Below are positions 40,601 to 52,600 of a stretch of DNA of 64,000 bases, piece by piece. Positions within the stretch are counted from its first letter, which is position 1. The number at the start of each line of letters is the position of its first letter. Below the pieces are notes generated by a model that was given only the letters and a program-made list of their open reading frames with translations, was not told the origin of the DNA and did no database searches. The DNA is from Xenopus tropicalis (Eukaryota; Chordata; Amphibia; Anura; Pipidae), in the NCBI RefSeq assembly GCF_000004195.4, contig NC_030678.2, positions 155,509,047 through 155,573,046 on the forward strand. Direction: 5' to 3'. Made by a program: the position numbers and the translations under genes.

Positions 40601-43600
40601 ACCGGTGACTTACATTTTCGCCGGTGGGATGGCAATTCGGGGAGATTAGTCGCCCGCGAACAGGGATATCTCCCTGTGTGCCAGAGCCCTTAAGGTATGG
40701 AGATCCAAATTACGGAAAGATCCCTTATCTGGAAAACACCAGGCCCCGAGCAGTCTGGATAACGGGTCCTATACCTGTATAAGCTGTACTTATGTCATTT
40801 ATTGCAAACCCAGGAGGCAAGGAATAAAATAGAGCAATATTTCCAGCGGTCCATTGGCGGCTGCCAGCAGTGTGGGGGCAAGGCCTTTATTCTGTTATAT
40901 ATATGAGATTCTTTTTCCTGGGACCTCTGGTAACTGGATGGATATAGCTCTGTTTTAGTGACGTTATTGCAAGCTTTCACCCACGAGCACGTGTTTTTAT
41001 AAGATGGGTGCAGGCGCTTGCTGCTGGCTTTGCTTATATGAATGGAACCGAGTTGCTAGGCAACAGGAGATCATGTGCGCTCATTTGGATTTACTTGTAA
41101 TACAGGGCATGGATGTTTGGAATAACTTGCCTTCTGTCTGTAGTGGGAGAGGATAGATTTGATCAATTAAAAACCATCTTAAATGAGCTGCAGTAGTGTT
41201 TTCTATGCTAAAATGCTTCTATTCTTAACTGCTTTTTTTAAACTGCTTTTTTGCATGTGCCAATAATATTCTGGCTTAAAATGTCTTTTTTGTTTTTTAA
41301 TTTTTGTCCCCCATAGGGCGCCAATGCCTCGGCTTTAGAGAAAGAGATTGGGCCGGAACAATTTCCAGTAAATGAACACTATTTTGGTTTAGTAAATGTA
41401 AGTATATGCCACTGCATTTGTTTTAATTGGGAATCTGTGCACTTTTGAAAGATGGTATCATTGCATATTATTTACTAAAAATCCTATTTATTTTGGTGTA
41501 AAAGTAATAATCCTAATGGGAGTTGGTTAGTTATAGCCTTTCTGTTGCTAAGATTTCCTGTGTTTTTATCATTGCTTCTAAGGGGCACCATTCAAATCAT
41601 TGTAGTCCTTCAAATCAAAATAAAAAAGTAATATCATTACATTCCTCTAGTTAAAAGGTGTTTAATAGAAAACTAAACCCTTTTTTATTAAAACCCCATG
41701 AATCATTTTTTTGTCCAGTTAAATCTTTTGCAAACCCAAGGTTTCTATCTTCCATTCCCCCTCCTCTCTCTGATTTGTGGTAGGCCAGTCATTGGAATAT
41801 CCACGGAACAAACATATTGTTGTCCTACATGTTCCTTCCCAGTGTCTGTGATGGGAAGGGGAGAAGGAGACTGCTCCCTACATAAGATCCAGCCATTCTG
41901 AAAAATAACCAGTGAGGCCAGGGTTGAGCCATTGCATCCTTTAGAAATGGTATTATTTCATGTGGGGGCACACTGATTTTAGTTCTCCTTTAAACCTCAC
42001 CACTGGTATGACATATATTCAAGCAGACTTATCTTATCTTCTCTTCAGGGCAGTTGCAGGGCACTTGTTGCTCAGGCAATTACTACCTGGAAACATGGCA
42101 GTGAGTGTTAAGGAATTATAACCATGCTTGTGTGTCATTGTGCACATCACAAAAAATAAGATACAGGCATAGGGTAAGGCACTTATGGGACTTCAAAGAT
42201 AACGTAAACAAGTGAAATTAGATATATATATATATAATATAAGCCTTTTGCTGCCCATACGCTGTCTGTTTCTAGCTGGTAATCATCTGTGCCACAAGTG
42301 TAAGGCAGGCTGCAGGCTGCAGGCTGATTATTATTGAGGTCAATGGAGGCACAACTGAGAGTGTTTTCCTGTCCACCAAGTTAAGGCTGATGCCAGACGT
42401 GGCGTAGGGCTGATATTTTTGGCAAGCGGAAAAATGCTTGCCGAAAATTCAGCCCTACACCAGCTACTTGTGCCTGCACCCGAATGAATGAGATACGCTC
42501 GGGTGCAGGCACATGTATCCGATGAAAACGCGAGATAATGCAAAGTCTTGCGTTTTCATGCAAATATCAGATACATGTGCCTGCACCTGAGCGTATCTCA
42601 TCATTTGGGTGCAGGCACAAGTAGCAGGCGTAGGGCTGTATTTTCGCCAAGCGGTTTTCCGCTTGCCGAAAATATCAGCCCTACGCCACGTCTGGCATCA
42701 GCCTAAAAGCACAAAAATATATCAAGGCCATCATTAAATAATTGGGGGGATTGTCACTCCCAAGGCCCATAAACACTTTCACTGCCTTGCTGATGCCAGT
42801 AAACACATCGCATTCCCAAAACAAAGAAAAAACATAAAATGTACATTGCTACAGCATTCACAATGCATGGCAGGTAACCAGTTATGTTTGAATTATGTAT
42901 GTTAGGAGCTATGACGTCCAGCTTAGGTTTTCTATTATTTGGTATTGTTCATGCGCATAAATAGGCCTAATTTATATGCCTTTTTTCTCTGCTGTTAATA
43001 TTAGTTTAAACATCAGCACTTTATGGTTTTTACCTCCATTAAATTGTCTCTTAAACTGACGTCTCTTCATTGTTAATCTTCCATTCTCTGTTTCTTATGC
43101 TAATTCTTCCATTTAACTTGTCAGAGCTGCTCCGAAGGTTCTGATGCTATTCACACGGATGATATTTCAGAGCTAAAATTGGAATATAACATGTTTACTT
43201 TCATAGGTTCCTTAATTTGCCTATCTATGTTAGCATTACATGTAATGCAGTGCATTACTTAAGCGAGACATTATGTACAAGTTCAGTTTCATTTTATATC
43301 ATGGAATGTACAGTGCCTTGCAGAAGTAATCAGCCCATTGATCATTCTCTTGTCTTAAAGGAACAGTAACACCAAAAAATGAAAGTGTATAAAAGTAACT
43401 AAAATATAATGTGCTGCTGCCCTGCACTGGTAAAAGTTATGTGTTTACTTCAGAAAGTCTACTATAATTTATATAAATAAGCTGCTATGTAGCCATGGGG
43501 GCAGCCATTCAAAGGAGAAAAGGCTCAGGCACATAGCAGATAACAGATAAAACACTATTGTATTCTACAGAACTTATCTGTTATCTGCTATGTAACTTGT

Positions 43601-46600
43601 GCCTTTTCTCCTTTTTTCCAGCTTGAATGGCTGCCCCCGTGGCTACACAGCAGCTTATTATATAAATTATAGTAGTGTTACTGTAGCAAACACACCCCAG
43701 TTTTACCAGTGCAGGGCAACAGTGCATTATATTTTTATTACTTTAAAGCTCTTTCATTTTTTGGTGTTACTGTTCCTTTAAGGTGGCCATAAAAGTAAAG
43801 ATCTGCTCGCCTGGCAGGGTTGCCAAGTGAGCGGATCTTCTCCCGATATCCCCACCTACGGGTGGGCAATATCGGGGGAATTTAGGCTAATTCGGCTGTT
43901 TGGCCCTGGAGCCAAACGATCAAATTATAACAACTGTAATGGGGGCAGTCGGTTCGGGGGCCATATCAACGAACCGATGCGGTACCCGATCCGACTGAAT
44001 TTTTTAACCTTTATGATCGATATCTGCCCGATTTCAGGCCAGATATTGGTCGGGCAGGCCAGGCGTTGTTGCCCCTAAAAGGACCGATAAGCTGCCGAAT
44101 CGGTCCAAAGGACCAATATCGGCAGCTAGAATCAGCCTGTGTATGGCCACCTTTACTGTTTTCAGTTCTTTGAGAAAAGCACATCATGAAGAAGAATGTT
44201 CATTGTAGGATATGATGTTTTGTAAAATGAGAGAATTGCTCTAGGTGCTCGATACTTTTTCAAGAAACTGTACGTTTAAAGGTGGCCATACACGTGGCGA
44301 TCCGACGATGTTTCGTACGACCATCGGTCGCACGAAACATCGTAAGATCCGCCACACACCATTCAGGGCTGAATCGGCAGGTAAGGAGGTAGAAACAATA
44401 GGATTTCTACCTCCTTCTGCCGATTCAGCTCTGAAGGGAGAATTTTGGTCAGGCGCCTTCTATGGCGCCCGATCAAAATTTTCAAACTTGTCCGATTGGC
44501 GAGTCGTCCGATATCGGCAGCTTCCTGCGATATCGGTCGACTCGCCGACATGCCATACACGCACCGATTATCGTACGAAACGAGGTTTCGTACGATAATA
44601 TCGGTGCGTGTATGGCCACCTTAAAGGAGAACTTAAGCATGACAAAAAATTAGGATAGACATTCTACAAGGCAAAGTCTAGCCCAAGTAATAAGGATCTG
44701 TGCTTCTGAAGATGCCCCAAGTAGTTCCCTATCTTTTTTTTACAAGGCTGATAGGTAATTAATTAAGATTTACATTACATGGCAGCTCAGAAACCAGTGC
44801 ATTCTGCTTCAGTATTTAATAATCAACCCTGTAGCATGAGCTTCTATGACAAATGGGCATCAGATGGTCTCTAAGCATCTCAATAGCAGCACAGAACACA
44901 CTGAGCATGTGCTCTCAGAAGATGGCCTAAAAAGATCCAAGATGGGGAGCTGCTTTGGCAACATTTGATTTCATAGACCATTACTATTACAAGGCTGCTT
45001 GGCTTCTTCTGGTGCAGTAAGTTCGGTATATAGCAGTGCCAATTACAGAGCAACTGGTAGACCAATAAAAACTGACTTAAAGGAGCATTTATAGTTCCGC
45101 CTCTATTTAAAAGCATGCGTCAATATTTTCTCTTAAGATTGAATATTTCACCTCCAGTGCTTTGGCTTCAGCCTGGCACTGGCACCTGTGGGGAGATAAT
45201 GGTCTCTGGCAAGCGTTTGGGTAGTTTTGATAACCAGTGAGCTTTGACCTCCGAGTGTCATTATCAGCTGGTTTCTTACTGTTTCTCTAGACAATTCTAA
45301 TGTGTCAATATATTGTCTTTATTCTTCAAGTTCCAATACTGCTCATATATAGCCTTACACAACATTTACACATTTACATGTTTTTCTTCTTATAAGTATG
45401 TTACTGAACTGGTTTCCAGAAATGTACTTGGATAGAGTAAAGTTACAGTGTGTTAATTGTCTATCCTCTCTGATGAGTTTCTCCAAAACAAAACACTTTT
45501 GTGGAACACTCCATTATAACCAATGGGACTTGCTTATTAGTAATGTGCAACTGCTAAAAATTGTGAATGGGAGTGGTTTTTAGCATTAATTATGCCCGGG
45601 CAGATGTTTTCATTGATTGTAATGGATAACAAACAATTCTGAATTGCAAGCCCTCAGTATATCGAGGCTACCTCATACTGAAAGGAAATTTAAAATGTCT
45701 TCTTGTATTTTTTGATGAATCAGTCATTATACCAACTGACAACCTAGTGTGTGTGTGACCATTGAGGTGCGCCATTTTATGTATAACTTTTTTGCTTTCT
45801 TTTCAGTTTGGGAACACCTGCTACTGCAACTCTGTTCTTCAAGCACTTTATTTTTGTCGGCCGTTTCGGGAGAAAGTTCTTGCTTACAAAAGCCAACCCA
45901 GAAAGAAAGAGAATCTTCTCACTTGCCTGGCAGATCTGTTCCACAGTATAGCCACTCAGAAGAAAAAGGTTGGCGTAATCCCTCCGAAGAAATTTATCAC
46001 CAGGCTACGGAAAGAAAATGGTAATAGGATGATTGTTATACATTTCTTGTTAGAAAATAACATGTTACTGGTCTTTTAATGACCTGCTTCCTACTGTGTC
46101 TCATACCACATGGCATTTATTCTCTGTTATTTATACTTATTTATTGTATTTATTATAACACTTATCCTCCCTGTGTGTAATTGTGTATATCGTCACGATT
46201 GTACAGCACTACGTATCCTTTTAGTGCTTTATAAATAAAGTTATACATACAGGGTTCGTGGAAGGTGATAGAGCAGGCTGTGGATACACAAAAATTAAGC
46301 CAGTGTAACCTTCAGAGAAAGCTAGAAAAATCAGTGATGGATATAAAAGAATATAAAGAAACAGGAGCTGCTTTTTTTGGTGTTACTGCCACTTTAAAAG
46401 TAATCAGCAGGGAGGTGGCAAGTAATAGAAGACCCCAGGCATAGCATTAGCAGGAACAACCCCTACGTTTGCATATAGCCTATGCAGAGAGTTCCCATTG
46501 CCATTGTATTTGGCCCTATGCTAACCACAATTCAGCAGCAGCATTTTAGGGTAAAGTGGCTCTTGTATGTAGTATATGTAGAAAGAAGCTTCTCGCTTGC

Positions 46601-49600
46601 ATTATTCAGTGAACTCCTGGCTCGCCTGGGGGGCTGCTGTTCTGATGCAGCCAAAAATCCATTTAAAAGGTTAAATGATGAATTACATTTTCCATGGTGC
46701 TCTGAAGGGCATATTTAATTTGTGAGGTGACTTTTTTATGCCCACATTCACGTTCCTGGTACTAGTAATGCACAGATAGGCCTGAACCTTGCATGGTCTA
46801 GCCAGCAAACTAATTCCAGCTGTAGGATTCTGAGTAGCCCCCCTGCTAGTGGTGTTGCCACCCATACCTCCTTCTCTACCTGTAATGCAATTTCCCTTAC
46901 CTAACTTCAGTGGGTTCTGGCAAATGCCAGAGGGACCGCTGTAAGATGCCATAGACAGTCACTATTTAGTGACCCTTTGTGGGGACTGTTTGTGCACTAA
47001 AAATGACAGGGCCTATTTTAAATCCAATTCCGGGCCTGCCTCACATCCTCAAATAGGGTGGGCTTGGTTTTGAAACATTTATGGCAACTTCATATCAGTT
47101 CAGGCACATTGGGAAAGGTTGGGAAAGGATATTCCCAACCTGCACATCACTTTTTTTGTGTATCCACAGTCCCTTCTTGGAGGGAGGTAGCAACCTTTGC
47201 TGACAGCAGCTTCCCACTCTATTAAGATCTTAGTCCTATCTATAGCAAGGTGAATGTAGTTAAGAGCTGACAGGTGAATGTAGTTAAGAGATGGTGACTC
47301 CTGTGTTCCAGACCAATCCCTGCCTGCTGTTAGGGTAATGGCACATAAAGAGTTTTGCTGCCCTTGGGTATTGCGAGAAAAGGTGGAAGAAGGCGCATTT
47401 CGACATTTAACTGAATGTTAGTAAATGGGAATGTATTTTAAGGCAGTTTGTAGCCAACAGTAGTGCAGAATTCATGTGGACTACAAATCTCTTTGTGTGG
47501 CATTACCGTTAAAAGTGTTTGCTGTAAATGCCACTTTCTCATTCTAATGGGTTGTAAGGGAGGGATGGTGTTTTGATTGCTTCCCGCCGATCCATAGAGA
47601 TGATTGGTCACATAAAGCATAAAGAGTAACTGAGCTGCTGCATTTGACAGGAAAGTAATTACACTGCAGCCAGGAAGCTGTCTGCAAAGCAGGAACATCA
47701 GAAACAGCTTTCCATTCATTATAAATGTAAATGACTTTACCGAATGCTACTCGTTAGTGCTTAGTATTACTCACTGGCTGATGCAAAAAGGTAAGCATTC
47801 AGTTTGCCCCAAATTCCTCATTAAAGGAAAAGGAAAGACACCCCCCTGTGATTGTAATGGCTTACCTCAGTGCTGTCCAACTGGCGGCCCGCGGGCCGCA
47901 TGCGGCCCGCGACCCCCCTCTGTGTGGCCCCCCACCTGTCTGGCTGCTTTGATGGCTTACTCTTCTGTAAGCTTTAAATGGTATCAGTACTGTGATTAAC
48001 TGCCCCCCTGCATGGTTCTCACCTCAGATTCAGGCTGTAATCAGGCTGTATTGTTTAAACATGTAATCCCCTGTGTTGTTCACACCTTTTAATCTCTGCA
48101 TTGTTCACCCCCTGCAGTGTTCACACCTCAGGCTCAGGCTGTAATCACCCACATTGTTCCCCTGTTCACACTTCAGGAGCAGTAGAAACCCACAAATAAT
48201 CCCTGCACACTACAAAAAGAACATATACTGAGGTGGTACTGCAATTAAAAAGTTTTTTAATATATAGTTATTGTGCAGACTGTAGGAGCAGTGCCAGCAT
48301 TGTGTCACTGTAGGCTGCCTGTGTGTGCCATACAGACAGGCATCATAGGGCAAGCAGAGTATGGCACACACAGGCAGGGTAGGGAAATCAGAGTATGGCA
48401 CACACAGGCCAAGTATGGCACAAACCAGCCAAGAATGGCAAACACAGTGAAAGTATGGCACACGCAGGCAGGGTAGGGAAGGCAGAGTATGGCACACACA
48501 GGCAGGGTAGGGAAGGCAGAGTATGGCACACACAGGCAGGGTAGGGAAGGCAGAGTATGGCACACACAGGCCAAGTATGGCACACAGGCAGGGTAGGGAA
48601 GGCAGAGTATGGCACACACAGGCAGGGTAGGGAAGGCAGAGTATGGCACACACAGGCAGGGTAGGGAAGGCAGAGTATGGCACACACAGGAAGGGTAGGG
48701 CAGGCAGAGTATGGCAGGTTTTTGCTGTACTACAACCATTAATATGGGTATGGTCATGTGATAACATGGGTGTGGTTTCAAGTGGGTGCGGTTTCAAAAA
48801 GGGGAGTGGTCAAAACTGGCTTCCATTATCGGCCCTCCACCACGTAGGTCAGAAAAATTCCGGCCCTCGGTAAAACAGAAGTTGGACAGCACTGGCTTAC
48901 CTTATACGCGGGTTTGTGTTCCTGTTAGGAGAAATCCACACCAGCCTGGGTAGCTCTGAGTTGGAGACATAATGGAGCTGCTAATAGATGACAGGAATGG
49001 ACAGGGAGATAGTGTGGAAGTACAGGATAGCGGTTTATACGGGTGAAGGTTCCAGCACCAAATATAAAATTCAGCCTTTAGAAGTTTTCAGCCTGGCACA
49101 CTGCCACCCCCAAGGTTAAACTGCAGGAGGGTAGATATTTTATTCAGCTAGCTCTGTCACTTCATAGTGTCCTTTTTTAGTTATATAAATTATTATTTGT
49201 TTGCTAAGAAGTGTCTTAAAATACACTGCAAAGAGAGAGAGCAGAGGATTTCGATAAAGCATAGGACTTTGTGGCACAGAGGCATAAAGGGAATATGTGA
49301 ATGCCACCTCCTTCTGGTTTTAGATGAAGATCAAAATGTTTTTTGTTTGGAAATGCTGTTTTAAACATATTCAAACAATGTCTCTTTCTGTTTTATCTTT
49401 CCGTAAACATTTATACATTTTTATTATGGCTCTAAAAGCAGTTAAATGGGGCAGCAGTGGTTAGCATTGCCTTGCAGTGCTGGGGACCTGGTTTCAATTG
49501 TAACAATATTGGGACCTTATACTGTAAGCTACACATTCCCTCTCTTTGCTGAGGACTGTCAGCCCTGTATAAAGATTGATAGTTATTGTAATAGCTGGGA

Positions 49601-52600
49601 CAGTAAAATACTTAAAAAATCTTTCTCTAGAAACATTTTATAGTGCGTACAAGATATCCCCCATCTGCAAATAAACATGTATTTGTTTTAGTGGGTGCTG
49701 CCATCTCACTTACCAATGAGCAGAGAATCTATCTTTATAGACTGCATTATAAGCATCCCCAGTGGTGTTAAAGCCCATGCTTTTGTATATAATATACCAA
49801 AAATAGGTATTCCAGCAGTCGCACAGTGCATGTATGCAATGGAGTAATGTTTTTGTGCCCTGCTGTTTCCTGGTCAGTACAATTCACACAGAATGTTAAA
49901 CCCTTATCCCAAATCACTTTTACCATGTGCTTTGCTTTCCAGAGCTGTTTGACAACTACATGCAACAGGACGCTCATGAATTTCTGAACTATCTGCTAAA
50001 CACAATAGCCGATATTTTGCAAGAGGAGCGAAAGCAAGAGAAACAGAATGGAAGGATACCCAATGGTAACATTGACAATGAGAACAACAATAGCACACCT
50101 GATCCCACGTGGGTCCATGAGATCTTTCAGGGAACTCTGACGAACGAAACTCGATGTCTTACATGTGAAACGGTAATATAATTCATTTTCTGTTGTTCCT
50201 ATCAGAACCTTAACCTTGATATGCTGTGTATTCCGGCTTAAGGCTGGTGTCCCACAGAATGGTTTCGTTGCCTGTGATAGATCTCTGCTTCCGCAGGCGA
50301 CTAAACGCTCCGAAATGCCTTTCCAGACGCGCAAAGTTGCCTGCGGGAGGAAACTTTGTGTGACTTTGGATTACCAAAGCGATGTGAAATGCTTTCCACC
50401 AGCGGCTCCTATTGTTATCGGTGGAAAGGCATTTCCGAGTGGTAAGTCACCCGAGATAGCAGAGATCTATTGTGGGCAACAAAACCGCTCTGTGGGACAT
50501 CAGCTTAAAAGTGCTGTCCAACTAGTTCCATGTAATCATCTTGAAATCAGTCAAACAGTATGCAGAATCTATGGTTGGCCATCATTCCATTTGCATCTGC
50601 AAAACAGCATATACTCTAAATTCCTTTATCCCCACATCCACCAATGCTGAGAGCATGATCTCTGTATCAGACTTATGTGCCGTATCAATAAACTGGATAA
50701 ACTCTTTATTATAGAATAAGGGCATTTCTCCTGAATAATCTCTATCGTCATAATAAAATGGTGGTACAGTTCTAATTGTACAATTTGTTATTCTGTTACT
50801 TCACACTGCAGATAAGCAGCAAAGATGAGGATTTTTTAGATCTTTCTGTGGATGTGGAGCAGAACACATCAATCACTCATTGTTTAAGGTAACTGATAAG
50901 TTATTATACATTGTAATTGCTTTCTTGTAAAGGGGAAGTTAGCACTAACAAAGGTGCGAATAAGGGAGAGGTATACCTGGGAAGAGAAGCTGCACTCCGT
51001 GATGCATTTTTTGTTTGAAGGGGTTGCTCACATTTAAATTTAGCCTTTAGCATGATATACGGATTTTTAGAATTCATTTTGTTTTTTGTTCAGCAGCTTT
51101 CCAGTGTAGGATTTAAAAAGAAAACATGAGCTCATTGACTTGGGCTTATTTAAAAAAAAAAAGTTGCATTAACATCTGAATTTCCAGAAATAAATATTAA
51201 TGCATTTTTTATTTTTACACAAACATACCCAGTTCCACAGATTAAAGGAAACCATTTTGCTACTCTCATGAGCTGTTTCCCAAGATCCCCTCTGCTGAGA
51301 GTGTAAGGCAACCCCTTCCCCCACTTTGGTTTATTGTAAAGTGATGGATTCCGGGACTCCGGATTCCCTCTGCTTTCCATGCTGGGTGGTGCACAGATTC
51401 TCCTGAAAGCAGAGGAACATCAATACCCAGAATTCATCACTAGTGCTAATCAGATATTTCCTATTTAGCCACAAAAATTGCTATACCCTTGGAGGGAATT
51501 TGCAGAGCACATTGAAGTCAATGGGTGTTTTTACACTTTTTCTCTCAAAAATGCTATGGGCATTTTTTGTCGCAGCAATTTTTTTTCATGCAAAAAATTA
51601 TGGGGGTATATAGCAGTTTTTTTGCTGCAGTTTTAGAAAATATTTACACACAAATTCATACCTGGAGAAGAATTGTACTCGTCACTATCAGTCACTTTAC
51701 AACACAAACAAGCTGAGGGAGGGGTTTGTTTACAGAGTCTGGGGGGAGGAGAACTGGCAAACACACTTAGCATGGTTTCTCTTCAATATGTAGAATCAGG
51801 TATGTCTGTGTAAAAAATAAAAATAAAATGTTTGTTTTTATTTCTAAAAGTTCAGATGGAATGGAATAAGCTCATGTCAAAATGGGGAGTATATTTATTT
51901 ATTTATTTATTATATATGTCATGATGGGGAGTATATTTTCCCTTTATGCAGCTATCTGGTTATTAGGATCCAGTTTACCCTAGCAACCAGGCAGTGGTTT
52001 AAAACAGAGGCTGGAATATACACCATGAGATCCGCTCGTTTGGCGATGTCGCCAAGCGAGCGGATCTTCTCCCGATATCCCCCACCTACAGGTGGGCGAT
52101 ACCCGCTGTTCCCAGGGCCAAACGATCGAATTATAACAGCGGGTATAGGAAAAGTCGGTCCGGGGACCGCATGAACGAGCCGATGCGGTCCCCGATCCGA
52201 CTAGATTTTCTAACCTGCCTGATCGAGATCTGGCCGATTTCAGGACAGATATCGGTTGGGCAGGCCCGTCGGGAGTGCCCATACACGGGCTGATTGGCTG
52301 CCGATTCGCAATATCGGCCCGTGTATGGGGACCTTATGAGAGAGCCTGAATAAAATCAAAGGTAATAAAAAGTGGCAATAAAATTGTAGCAATTATTTTT
52401 TTGGCTGCGAAGTCAGTGACCCCAATTTAAAACTTGTGGGAAATAAAGATAAAAAATTAAAGAGAAAGATTAAAAAACATGACAAGGTAAAGTTACAAAG
52501 AATAGGATGTTTTATAAAATACTAAAACTTCCCCTTTGATCCTTTATAGCTTTAGCTATTAGTTAAAAGTTCAGCCTAGTGCTGTCTTATGGCCTGTTTG

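Larger units (their letters stand above)
25619..41316 (+). other. usp12: usp12 intron 1 (15.7 kb)
   Basis: GT-AG ends. It contains a 14-bp minisatellite, three 'caggtatggg' elements (27941, 34274, 39847), LINE fragments (28830-29215, 29866-30025), a MITE fragment (29216-29420), T2-type MITEs (31868-32385, 32758-33097, 38266-38913) and a 13-base G run near 27043. No coding exon was recognised in it. Stretches 35000-36000 and 36960-38190 show no element I can assign. Confidence 0.7.
41398..45806 (+). other. usp12: usp12 intron 2
   Basis: A 4.4-kb GT-AG intron. It holds the palindromic MITE 42385-42703, the T2 MITE 43355-43781, two 'ggtggccatac' elements (43778-44156, 44276-44624) and the left end of another TTAAAGG-type repeat from 44621. 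No exon was recognised. Confidence 0.7.
46021..49942 (+). other. usp12: usp12 intron 3
   Basis: A 3.9-kb GT-AG intron. It holds a LINE tail (46095-46255), a repeat fragment shared with 22274 (46914-47036) and a complete hAT element (47868-48894). The rest is unassigned. Confidence 0.7.

Noticed and set aside
48210..48797. Minus-strand open frames of 99-195 codons rich in Cys, Pro and Leu
   Set aside because: They are produced by the stop-free 34-bp minisatellite inside a hAT element. No start context or homology supports a gene.
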